Source: Ectocarpus siliculosus (lineage: Eukaryota > Sar > Phaeophyceae > Ectocarpales > Ectocarpaceae). Taken from it: DNA of 64,000 bases. Below are positions 48,601 through 58,500 of the stretch, piece after piece. Positions within the stretch are counted from its first letter, which is position 1. The number at the start of each line of letters is the position of its first letter. The position numbers and the translations under genes were made by a program. The notes beneath the pieces are model-generated. The model had not been told where the DNA came from, did not search any database, and was given only the letters and a program-made list of their open reading frames with translations. Where the stretch lies: positions 1,585,452-1,649,451 of the forward strand of contig FN649747.1 of NCBI GenBank assembly GCA_000310025.1. Reading direction: 5' to 3'.

Positions 48601-51600
48601 TATAGCAATAATACTCAAAAGTGGCATTATTGCCACTGTTGTTGAAAAGGACAAGCTTCGATGCTTACGCTACGGACATTTGTTAGTTGGATCTTCACTC
48701 GTAGGCGTTGTATATGTATCTAGGGTCCCTTCTTTGTTGTGTGCACCGGTATCTGCGTGAAAAAGGATGTGTCTGCCCACCACGTGTGCATTGACACTTG
48801 ATCGTCCTGGTGACAACGAGGCCTTCGGCGGTCGCAACCTACCTTTGTGTGCAGGCGAACTACAGAAACAAAGTATCATTAATTTGTGTTTGTCCGGCGA
48901 TCCATGATGGGGTTCCACACAACAATCAAAACACACATGTTGAAAAATCAGATCAATGTATGCAAAACCAACTGCAGCAACCATGTTGAAAACGCCGAAC
49001 ACTCTCCACTTCGACGCATCAATCCCAACCGAAACAATAATTTACACCAACAGGCGTCAACCAACCAATCAATGCCACTACATTTGACTGGGTATAACGG
49101 CTCTGATGTCCAACTGCCGTGCCGGTCTAGCGGCATATGCTGCGAAGAATGCCATGTTTGCCTTACGGAGGAAATGCCCGGCCTCGCTCGCCAATTCCAT
49201 ACAACTCCGCGTACTCTTCTAGAGGATAAAAAAGCGCAGACAGTTCCGCGGACGACGGCGGCGCCTTCATCCCTCCATCCCCCTCACTCTCAGAATCTTC
49301 GCTATTGTCTAGCTCTAGCTCGCGCATGCCGGCATGATACGTGTGGCGTGGCGCCCGCTGCTGTGAGTGTCGTGGGTGATTAGCAAGACCGCGCTAACCG
49401 GCTGACCAATGAAAAGACTTCAGCCTCAGTGCGGTTGAAAACACAAAACACTTCTAAGTGCCATTACTTGGGACCCCGTGAGGGGGCGGCATGGGGGAGG
49501 CTAATCTTTTCTCCGGATGAAAGACAGAAACGGTAGCAACAGAAGAAAACTGCATGCATCTACCAAGCAAGGCTGCTACCTTGCACTCGATGTGTGTGTG
49601 TGGTGCGTGCGGTGAAATACAGGGGGGCTCCGACCTTTTGAATTGCCACTATTGGGGGTATGAGATGCCCAAAATGCCACTACTGAGGGCCCCGTCCTCA
49701 ATAGTGGTACAATGCCACTATAATCGGGTTGAGATTGTGACTAGAGATTTTGATGCCATTATCTCGTGCATTTCGTTATTCAGGGTACCACTATATCGGG
49801 ACCACTACCGTACTTCTGTTGCATGCCACGACATGCACTCCATCATCAATCGGAAATAATAAACATAATCTTTCATCCCCCGCCCGCCGTGGCAGCGTGG
49901 CACCAGCACTTAAACACCAACCTACTGTAACATATAAGTATATGTGCAGAAGAACCGTTTCCTCCTGTCACGATAGACACCCTCATTGTAGCTAGCTCTG
50001 CAATGCATGCAGCAACACACCACCACCACTCACTACATACCTCTCTCTGTTCTCGTGTCCGTCCCGCATCAGTTCGAGTCTTCTTGTAAAAGGGGGCGAT
50101 CCAGCTGTGGTGGGGTACATACACATACAGTGGGGGTCCCTCTATAGTGCGGGTTATATAGTGCGGGTGCCCGGTATAGTGCGGGTTTTTTTGCTTGGCA
50201 CAACTTAGACCCCTCTATAGTGCGGGTGCCGCACTATTAAGGGCACCCCTCTATAGTGCGGGTTTGGTTCCTCTCAAGAACCTCTATAGTGCGGGTTTTG
50301 ACGTCACGCCACGTCACCACCCGCCTAGATGCGGTCAAACCCACACATTTCCCGACACACACACCCCAGCAGCAGCATACTACCCCTACTGACCATAGGA
50401 ACAGCAGCATACCCCTACTGGCACACGATGCCATGTGCAGCAGGCGAACTTTGCCACCTTAGCAGCCTCACCCCAGGAAAGCCTGCAGCCGACACCTCAG
50501 TGCTGGCGGCTCAGACGTGGGCATCAATCGAGGACCAGGCGGATGTCGTGGAGGCGGTGCGGTTGGATCAGGCGGAAGACGTGGCGGCAGTCCTTAAGGG
50601 CTTGCCGGTGGAGGGCGACGAGCCTTCGGACAGCGAGGATGAGGAGGACGAAGAGGAAGGAAGCAAGGGAGGCGGGCACAATGAGCCACCTCCTTACGCG
50701 GAACTTTCCCAACACTTCGCCCCCCTGGAACGCTACGCCGCAGGGTGCGCCTTGAACGAGGCCAGCTACTTGCTCAAGAGGGCAAGGATGTTGATGATCG
50801 AAGCGCATGCATCGAAGCCATCGCGCCAGGCTGATATTAGGGAGTTTTTTGACGGGTAGAGCACTGAGCCGTTTTGCCCCTCGCAGTTACTGCTGTAGTT
50901 TGCTGGTGGCGGGGTCTGCCGGGTGTCTTGAATGAGTCAATTGTTTGCGAGTTTCACTTTGGCGGTTTTTTTTTGTTCGTGCGTTCAAGCCGCCCAACCC
51001 AAAACGTAGATGGCGTTGTGTAGTGCGGGGAAGTAGGGTCGTTGTTTCTACGTATTCTCTTTTTCTTGGAGTGCCCCCCTCTCTTTTTTTCTCCGTGGGT
51101 ATCTGGATCGTGTTGAAAAGGTATTCCTTTCGTTAGTGAACGGACGTGTTTCCTACCATGGGTATCTATTTGGAATGTTCAGGTTTCATTTTGTAGCCTT
51201 GTGATAGTGTTTGTAATGTACAAGCGGAAATGTCAATGCAAAATGGGACAAGGAACGACAACATGGGTTGGGCACAGGCTTCCCTTGTACACTGAGCGCA
51301 CAAGTCATGGACCAAAAATCCTGTCATCTCTGTACGTTTAGTATAGGATGTGATTTTACCACCGTACAGGGTACATGCACTTGCTGTTCTCTGGTCACCC
51401 GCGAACGGACGCAGGCTTCAACCCGTAGAGTACATCTTATTCCATACCCCTCACTTGTTAAATGCACTTCCGTACCACCAGCATACAGTACCCCTCGCTG
51501 TTGGCTACGTCCTATGCTGAAACGCAGTGATATCGTGAATAGTGCGCCTACCCGCACTATTGAGGGTTCTGAAACCCTGAATAGTGCGCCTTCCCGCACT

Positions 51601-52984
51601 ATTCAGGCCCGAAATCATTTAGTGCGGGTGCCCGCTATAGTGCGGGGTTTTTTGCCTGCCCCATACCCGCACTATAGAGGGACCCCCACTGTATACAGAG
51701 CTAAATATGGTATCCACCGGATTGTTGTTAAGGAAAAAAAGCAAACACAGAAAGACTACCCATCCATTCGAGATATACCCACAGTCGAACGGGATGTGGT
51801 GGAATCTTTTCAGTGAGTGGAGGAAAAACGGCTGGGTACTGGACTTATTTCGAGTCTTTTTTAAGTCTATACACTGATGATTTATATCAGTGACGCCAGC
51901 TGGTGCTAAGTACAAAACATCCGTTGTTGTTGTTGTCTTCACATCAAAAACCGGTTGGGGTATTTTGTTAAATGGTTGCATAATAAGCATACCGTATATG
52001 ACACAAGATAACACCCACCCTGAACCAATTTTCAAAGCTCGACTACGCCACGACGAAGAGGGTGCATAAATGAAACAATACATTTTCAGAAAGCTCTCGA
52101 CGAGACAGCTTCAGCGCCACCGTGTTCGGCGCTTTGACTCCTTCTGTTGTTGAGAAATGGAGATTTGATAATCGGTCCAGGGGGTGTGTTATCTAGTGTC
52201 ATATTACGGTACTTCAGCCTCTCATTTCAGCTTGCTTGGTTGGTTGATATTCGATTCGACAAAATATACAAGGTACAATGTAGCCTCCGCTGACGCTTTG
52301 GTTCATTGCTAATCTTAGACTCGTTTCTTACTGTAGAAAGAGATGGATTCGTTGTGTGGGTCAACCCACTAGTTAGTGTAGTTGCCGGCACGTGCATCGG
52401 ATCTGCATGATGTTGCAACAAACACTTTGCTGTTTCAAAGAAAAAAAAAATAGAGAAGGAGACCGGAGACCAAACTTCCTGTTATTATCATCTGTTTTTG
52501 TCGCATGCATGCCTGTTCTGTGTCTGTGTATACAACTATACACACACATACGTCATATGGTGCTGCTTGTTGGCATGGTGTTGTTGTTCCCGTTCGGTGG
52601 ATCCTCACACCCACCGCCCACTTCCACCGCCCGCCGCAATGACATCTCGAAAGGAGACTAAAGGGCCAATCTACGATTTTCACAACAACTACTCTGTATG
52701 CATATCGATGCTACTTCATCGTTATACCTCCATTGTTTACGTCATCTACACAGACAGGCTACAAGTAAGTATGTGGATGCAAACGAAGAAATTGCGTCGT
52801 CATGCGCATGGCCCTCCATCGCAGGAGTTGTGTGCGAAAGACATATCACCCTCTTCGCCCACCGACCCAGATGCGTTTCAAACGCAGGCAAGACATTCTA
52901 TGGGTGGTGGTGTCGGCTGCACTTTTACGAGAGTCTTCGAAAGCTCACTTGAAAGCGCCAGATCTCGTCTCCGGGCAGTGACAT
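33670..52984 (-). CDS. Gene A: receptor-like seven-blade beta-propeller membrane protein with PPAY tail
   Basis: Minus-strand exons: 52949-52984, 44248-44424, 43312-43482, 42464-42634, 38285-38455, 37745-37915, 36166-36345, 34787-35224, 34396-34507, 33670-34154; 2112 nt, 703 aa. Six exons of 57-60 codons each encode one blade of an SBBP-like repeat (xGTxxxD...VVLAGxTxGxW...AVKLDxDGxxLWxWQ); the 146-codon exon holds blade seven and begins a Cys-containing membrane-proximal domain (GSCGDGESFLITSD, then YCISNEDA, CDLDGTGTYED, CGC). A Pro/Ser stalk, one transmembrane helix (about 602-623, IGGIVGGLAFLALVGIFVA) with RRRAR behind it, and a Pro-rich tail with two PPAY motifs follow. The first exon, MSLPGDEIWRFQ, has a conserved ATG but no signal peptide; the true 5' end may lie upstream. 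The acceptor of 43312-43482 is an unusual AAG. Function is unknown; adhesion or recognition at the cell surface is inferred. Introns carry large insertions absent from gene B. Confidence 0.8.
36500..37438. other. 0.95-kb segment present in gene A intron, absent in gene B
   Basis: The intron sequences of genes A and B align up to about 36490 and again from AATGCATGGGAGTG (about 37441), which in B follow each other directly. The extra segment is AT-richer. It contains one short open frame (about 36520-36605) that could be spliced in phase but breaks the blade-per-exon pattern. It could be an insertion in A or a deletion in B; no terminal repeats were resolved. Confidence 0.65.
38797..38985. repeat. 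Left direct terminal repeat of the 38.8-41.9 kb insertion
   Basis: It shares TGTTTGGGGTGTCGGC, then TTATCACGCTC, GAGAG-rich and CCAAGCGGAAA blocks with the right copy, in the same order and orientation. Similarity fades at about 190 bp. Confidence 0.65.
41695..41936. repeat. Right direct terminal repeat of the 38.8-41.9 kb insertion
   Basis: This is the counterpart of 38797-38985. The matching part covers about the first 190 bp; the remaining 50 bp up to CCCCGTATCA have no clear match in the left copy. Confidence 0.6.
45835..46430. other. Strand-asymmetric, A-poor T/G-rich stretch
   Basis: For about 600 bp the plus strand is strongly depleted of A. This leaves long stop-free frames on the minus strand rich in Arg, Lys, Asn and Gln. 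The word TTTTGGTA recurs at about 45842, 46062 and 46403. I read this as decayed repeat sequence, not a gene. Confidence 0.4.
46836..46990. repeat. GGAGCGG-iterated repeat, first block
   Basis: The motif CACGGAGCGGAGCGGTTTAT (with small variants) occurs three times here with short spacers, together with CCGAGGGAAAAA. The same series occurs again in direct orientation at 48270-48420. Confidence 0.8.
47525..47693. repeat. Dispersed repeat, copy 1 (about 168 bp)
   Basis: It runs from CGACCGCGCTAACCGGCTGA to a GGTAGCAACAGAAGAA block and is closely similar to 49386-49554 over its whole length. Read on the minus strand, its end (TTGGTCAGCCGGTTAGCGC) resembles a tRNA D-arm/A-box, so a tRNA-related SINE is possible. 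No matching B-box was found. Confidence 0.8.
48270..48420. repeat. GGAGCGG-iterated repeat, second block
   Basis: This second direct copy of the series seen at 46836-46990 has CACGGAGCGG words followed by GGTTTATCCGAGGG. It ends in a short inverted pair (GGAGCGGTT, then AACCGCTCC). Confidence 0.8.
48524..49810. mobile_element. TA-flanked DNA transposon relic, pogo/Tc1-mariner type, element 1
   Basis: The left end CAGTAGTGGTCCCGATATAG and the right end (complement CGGTAGTGGTCCCGATATAG) form a terminal inverted repeat of over 20 bp with one mismatch. Both are bordered by TA, the Tc1/mariner target duplication. Just inside, the word ATGCCACTATT and its complement recur several times at both ends. 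The 1.3-kb interior carries no recognisable transposase, so it is non-autonomous. A copy of the dispersed repeat (49386-49554) is nested inside. Confidence 0.8.
49386..49554. repeat. Dispersed repeat, copy 2, nested in TIR element 1
   Basis: It is closely similar to 47525-47693 from GACCGCGCTAACCGGCTGAC through GGTAGCAACAGAAGAA. It lies inside the TA-flanked element, so either it inserted there or that element captured it. Confidence 0.85.
50128..51691. mobile_element. TA-flanked DNA transposon relic, pogo/Tc1-mariner type, element 2
   Basis: Both ends carry CAGTGGGGGTCCCTCTATAG followed by TGCGGGT as a terminal inverted repeat of 27 bp, bordered by TA on each side. The word TATAGTGCGGGT or its complement is iterated at least ten times in the outer 200 bp of both ends, like arrayed transposase binding sites. 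The 1.56-kb body contains the C-terminal remnant of a transposase (about 50462-50859). The start CAGTGG...CCTCTATA matches the general form of pogo-family termini. Confidence 0.85.
50462..50859 (+). pseudogene. C-terminal remnant of a pogo-like (CENP-B/Tigger type) transposase
   Basis: This open frame ends at a stop at 50857-50859. It has a segment with TWASIEDQADVVEAVRLDQ, an acidic run (DSEDEEDEEEG), a helical segment and the terminal sequence RQADIREFFDG. An acidic linker followed by a short helical end with a Q-x-x-I-x-x-FF tail is common at the C terminus of pogo/Tigger transposases. The N-terminal DNA-binding and DDE catalytic parts are missing from the element. The family call rests mainly on the terminal repeats around it. 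Confidence 0.5.
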
Positions 52985-53152
52985 CTCGCACAGCACACGC
53001 CAGGAGGAACGCGGGCTGCGGGCTCTGCTTATCTGCGATTGATTCACGTAGGTCTTGTTCGGCAACCCTGGAGTTCATTCAGTGTGACGCCGGAAGAGAC
53101 GAGATGAGCTTAGTTAGACCAACGGCAACAGCAGCATCCCCGGCCTTGCTCC

Positions 53153-53169
53153 CTCTCCCTCTCCCTCTC

Positions 53170-53257
<88 letters not shown>
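53153..53257. repeat. (CT)n microsatellite
   Basis: A CT dinucleotide run of about 105 bp with two interruptions near its start, just upstream of the first placed exon of gene A. Confidence 0.95.
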
Positions 53258-53259
<2 letters not shown>

Positions 53260-54857
53260 GGTCGTCTCTCTACCTTCCCTTGGTGAGAGACCAAAAGAGA
53301 ACGAAGGACAACTACTACTACTACTGCTGTACAATACAAGTAGGTAGATGCTGAAGAACCCGATTCGCCGTCAAGAAGAAGACTACAACCCGAAGCCAAC
53401 ACCTGCACCCCGCGGTCGCATGCGAGCAAGTCAAGGTACAAGACATTGGAGGCATTGCATACCAGAACACTTTCATGCCCCGCACTAAGCATGCCATTTG
53501 AACGCCAGCATAATAAACTTCGCTGTACATTACGTACGCCCACATGTCATCGGGGGCTTGAGGGGCGGGGAAGAAGCGGGAAGAAACGAAAAAAAAAGAC
53601 AACCCACGAACCACACGGGCGAAATTCTGCATGGCATCGATCGCGCCTGTTTAGGCAGGTAAGTGCTGTAAGGTTGGCTGCAAGCTACACACGAAACAGA
53701 GCAGGCGCACCTACCTCCTCAAACGAGGATGGATGAGGACGATAGGAATAACAATGCTGCTGCCCGTTTGGGCAAGACGTGGGTTGCGCACAGCAGCAGC
53801 CAAGGAGGGGGTGACGAGAAAAAAAAGCGTCAGCTGAGGAAAACAACCAATGAAAGTTCCAGGAAAAATCGCTGCAGGGGGAGCGGCCGTCGCGTTGCTA
53901 CTCTCAAAAACCAAATTAATTGACGCAATCCACCACCCGCAAGCCCCCTCAAGATCCTGAACGATGAAAGACACACCTACGGTATGTATGAGCAGTGGTG
54001 TAGGTCAGCTCGCTGCTCATCACCTATGCGTTTCCTCGCCAGTGTGGACACAGAAAGTTTTTTTTTCGTGTATTTCAACCTTGCACAAATCTCTCTCTGC
54101 TTCACCTACAGCTTTCAACCATCAAGGATGATGAAGCAAGATGACCTACAAGTAAGTCTACTCTTCTTTACCTGTCAGAGACGTGGTGTATTGGAGGTAA
54201 ACTCTACAGCCCTAGACTGTATACGAGTCTAGACTCACTTGAAATTATTCCTCGTCAGGTCCGAAAATGGTCCAACTGCCTTCCGGGCGTGGAGTGGTCG
54301 CGATCTGACTAAAAAAAAATTCAACACATGTCATGTATGATAGACTTGTTTGTACTCCGTTTGTTTTTTTGTGACCACGGATCGGAGAAGCTCCTGCATC
54401 ATCTACTACTGCTTGCTGTAGTACCCGGCAGAAATGCTGGGAGCGTAGATATCAATTGGCGACAAAACAGAAATATACTCCTTTTGCATATGATCTGTGC
54501 AAGCAACACCAACCAATCGATGTGAGCGACACAAAACACAGGCCCGCACAAAAGAACTTGGTGGTTAAAAACTTGCGCCTCTAAAAATTTCAAAACTTCC
54601 AAAATAGACTACAATACTCACGATATACTTTGTAGTATATAGGAGTGATTGCTGGAATAAAGGTGCCGATGCTGGTAGTCAATCGACCGGGATACCCGGC
54701 GAATCAGGTACTCCTCGGTGCTCAGTCAAGAAGCCTGCACTAAAACCTACATCGCCGTCGTCGTGGGGACACCCCATAAAAAAAAGTAAGAAACGAGCCT
54801 CGGCCAAAATAAGAGGTCGGGCCTTATCTACATAATTAATTGCTGCTTGCGTATAGT

Positions 54858-54971
54858 ATGAGCTTCTTCAAGAAGACACCCGAACATAAGTACTTTGAAG
54901 TGCCAAATGTACGAAAAGGCATGAGGACAGCGTCGGCTCGGGTGGACCCTTTCAATGCCTCTGCCACAGAC
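54858..54971 (+). other. Possible isolated coding exon of unknown identity
   Basis: An ATG opens a frame of 38 codons (MSFFKKTPEHKYFEVP, then VRKGMRTASARVDPF) that ends exactly at a GTACGC donor. Its composition reads like real protein. I do not recognise a family, and I found no convincing in-phase partner exon: a segment from about 55067 in another phase stops early. It may be a gene fragment or chance. Confidence 0.25.
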
Positions 54972-55520
54972 GTACGCATTCCCTTTTATCTACCGCATTG
55001 ATTGGCGCCATGAAGCCGAGAACGAAAAACAAAAGCAAGGGAATCAATGCACCCACTACAATCTTCGACAGCTACAAACCTACAAATTGCTTTCTCGCCG
55101 TTGTTGGTGACCACGTTGGACAGCTACTGCAAGAGGTTGAGGCTCAAAACCATCATCAGATTGAACAAAATTGAAACCACCCCAAACATCCCCACGGATG
55201 TCTGGGACAACATGCGAAGCACTGAAGTGGTGACGCAACACCCCCATCTATCGGTCCTGCTTGATACTTCGGCACTTCTACATCCTGTCCGTGCTCAACG
55301 ACGCGCTATTTTCAGTCAATATGATCGCCACGATTTACTGCATTCATTCGCCTCCGGAAATCAAATTTACGTTCATTTTATTTCCTACACTCAGTCCAGT
55401 AGGTACAGGCTTGCCGTGGACACGAGCGGGAGTCGTGGAGCTGCTACACCGCAAGGGCACCGACTCAGACTACGGCGGGCCTCACTATCGGTAGGGCGAT
55501 GTAGTCGCACTTCTTGAGCC

Positions 55521-58500
55521 TCAACCACTGTACGCAGGCGGTTCCCAGTACGCTGGCGGCGGCGGAAGATCGATATCCCGGGCGTCTGCCATGGGCGGAG
55601 GGGGCTCAGTGTATGCGGGTGGGGGAGGCGGCGGGATGTCTCCCTTAGCAGCGCCAGCACCACCTGCAACAGCACCTGCAACAGCACCAGCAGCAACAGC
55701 ACCACCAGCACCACCTGCAACAGCGGGATAGTTTTTAGAGCGGGCAGGAGCGTTGCCGAAGCTCTGATCACCTCTCGCTCGGCGTCTCGCCACAAAGATG
55801 CCGACGAGTGCCAGACACGCCAAGCCGCCGACAATGCCACCAATAAGCGGTCCAAGCGGGACGGAAGAAGAAGAAGAAGAAGAGGTCGATTCCCCTTCCG
55901 ATACTACGGGGGTCGGGGTAGGAGGGGCCACAGAACTATCCGAAACAACGGGTGCGGGGGTGGTGCCAGTGCACCCACAGTCCATCGAAACCTCCTCGTC
56001 GGTAACGTCTTCGTAGGTGCCGGTGCCGTCGAGGTCGCCTGTCGCAGCAGTGGCAGGGGAAGTGCACGGACGGACGGGTAGTTTAGAGGACTCGGGACAG
56101 GAAATGGCTCCAAGACAAGGTGATGTGCACTGTTGGCAACCTACGAAGGTCAAGGAGGTTTGAGCTAAAAAGGGGGGCGGACGACAACGTGAGTGCATGC
56201 GGTTCGACCGAAAGCCCCTACTCTACGACGAATGCCGAGAACCACCGAAAAGACATGGGAGAGGAAAAATCGGCAATTTGAAGGGGGGAAGGCGGAGAGG
56301 ACAACGCATGTAGGAGCTGCACGTGTTCGGTTCGCAACCGAGATCGATCGTTGATTGTAGTCCTGCCGCTGGATGGACAAAATATTTGTTGCTTATCCAG
56401 TAATGTGTGCGTATCACCACAAGCTTCGCTTCAGTTCCTCCTCCCTCGAGACTGTGACTTCCAAAGGTACAGTAGCAATGACACTCAAGACGGACAGTCC
56501 GGGGGCTAATTCACGTTCTCCGTTGGGGGAATGAATGAAGCGCAGGCGACGGTCGCATCGCCAAACGTTGCTAGAGACTTGGACTAACACGCGCGCTACC
56601 ACGGAGCGCACACGCACAGACTCTGTACTTTTGCCATCCGGTTTCCCCAATTTACTCACAAAGCCAAGTGGCGTCGGCAGGATGGACAGTGATGGCGTCC
56701 TCATTTGAATAGCAGTACAAGATGAAGTCGTACTCATCCTGGGTGAAAAACGCCAGGTAGAACGGCCTGATCTGTTGGGTTGTGGTTTCGGAGGAACAAA
56801 CGCAACGCAGCGAGGACACGGGCACGTTGGAAGATCGATAAAAATGCCTACCAATCTCTTGGGAACCCGATGTTTTGGGGGTGGGGGTGGCTTGGCTGGG
56901 TATTCAAAAGGTAACCTACAATGTGCCGGCACTACAGGAGAACAACCATCTTGTGCCGAAAACAGTGGACTACCCTACTCGGGTTTTAGCGGACGTGTCC
57001 GTGGGCGTTTCTGTGGGCGTTCAACCGCTTGAAACGGGCTATTGGCCACGCTCATCGCTCCAGAGGGTGACCCGAAACCCGAAACGTACGTATCCATACA
57101 CGAAGCAGCCATGGACGCCCACCGACACGTCCAAGTAACCTTAAACGAGGTACCTCACGACGATTTCCCACAGGGTCTATTGCGAGGTCCGCGGACCAAC
57201 TAACCAATCCCGCTGTTACTGAAGAAACCAACAGCAACAGAGTGACGAACAAAATAACAAACCGACTAACCTCATCGCCGTCGTCATCAGCGAATTCGGA
57301 GGATCCCCCAAACATCGATACTTGGTCCCAATCGGATGTTCCACTGACGCTGTACTCTTCGTACTCGTCCCCATTCGAAAATAATTGTTGTGTGTTCTGG
57401 AAGCACCCCTCGACTGCGGGCAGCGCGTCCGACGTTATGAGGAACGACTCGCCGTCGCCGCAAGACCCTTCCGAAGTGCCTCCCGAAGTGCCTATGACAG
57501 GAGAAGGAGTTGATGGCGTGATCACGATGTCGTCGGCCGGCGCCGGGGTGGCAGGCACGGCGCCCGTCTCGATCAAAACCCCGGCGAAGTCGGCGTAGGA
57601 ATCAGCCGTGGGGTCCTCCCACGCCCCTTGGGAGAAGCCCGCAAGCAGCGCGGCTCCGTCGGGGCCGACGTCGACGCCGATGAAGTTGTCGTAACTGGTG
57701 GTGCCGGCCTATGTGGACGGATGGGATCAGGTTCGGGGATGCAAGGTCGGAGAGTTGGGGCTCTGAGGGACCGACCCCTTCAAGGACAGTGGGCGCGAAA
57801 GCACCGCCACAACCGCAAACGTGTGGCGGCCCACAACCATACCCGCGGTACCCCTCTGCCTCACACAACATGGACACGGCGACAGAGACCCGTTCTACGC
57901 GGTACATGGTTGCGGGCTTTTGGGAGATATGTACGCAAGCAACTGGACACACACAGCAAAAATCATGTTCTCGAACCGCTTCCGACGCCCGCCCGCCGAG
58001 GTACCTTGCTCTTTGGCATGAAAGAACACACAAGTGTAGGCAACTAGAACGGCAGGAAACTTCCAGCTGACGACGCCGTGAGGTTGAAATTTCTCGGCAA
58101 TATCCACCGTACAGCTCCGGCAATCAAAATCCATGACAGGCAAGATCGCCGTGATCAGAGCCTCAGCTCGACCAGGAGGAACCTAGGCCCGCGCATGACA
58201 TGCCGTTACACAGCGCAAGATACCAGGCATGTACCCTTATTGACGACAGAGGAAGGACAAACGTCAATACACATACACTCCAACTTTACAAACAGGGCGG
58301 CGGGGTGTCATGGTCGTGCAGCAGCGACACCAGCAGCAGGGAGGGGGCAAAGGACTTGAAGCGATAACCGAGGCCGGTTGGCTCATGAGGCTATCATACA
58401 AACTTGTGTACGGTGAATTTACTCTCTTCTTGGAGTTCTAGCTATAAATCAAATTGGCCTCGTCATTGCCAGCCTTCGATTTGTCTCTGTCCCCACTCTG

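Larger units (their letters stand above)
45700..52850. mobile_element. Nested repeat block filling the first placed intron of gene A
   Basis: The corresponding intron of gene B (between 62849 and 63673) is only about 0.8 kb, while in gene A it runs from 44424 to 52949. Sequence related to gene B is recognisable up to about 45700 and again from about 52850. The extra 7 kb holds a base-asymmetric stretch, GGAGCGG-rich repeats, two copies of a dispersed repeat and two TA-flanked terminal-inverted-repeat elements. No gene other than a transposase remnant was seen. Confidence 0.75.
52985..55520. other. Region between gene A and the 3' end of gene B
   Basis: This should contain the promoter, and perhaps missing 5' exons, of gene A as well as the 3' untranslated region of gene B. 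I could not extend gene A upstream with confidence. A minus-strand frame starting with ATG at 53632 has a hydrophobic start (LSFFFVSSRFF) and could be a signal-peptide exon, but no blade sequence follows it. A plus-strand exon-like segment at 54858-54971 is listed separately. Confidence 0.4.

Noticed and set aside
53161-53270. Leu/Ser-repeat protein encoded by the CT run
   Set aside because: This is a simple-sequence artefact of the (CT)n microsatellite.
53321-53632. Minus-strand frame with a hydrophobic start, considered as the signal-peptide exon of gene A
   Set aside because: It reads into unrelated sequence with no propeller strand, and no counterpart is visible for gene B inside the window. 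It is kept only as a remote possibility.
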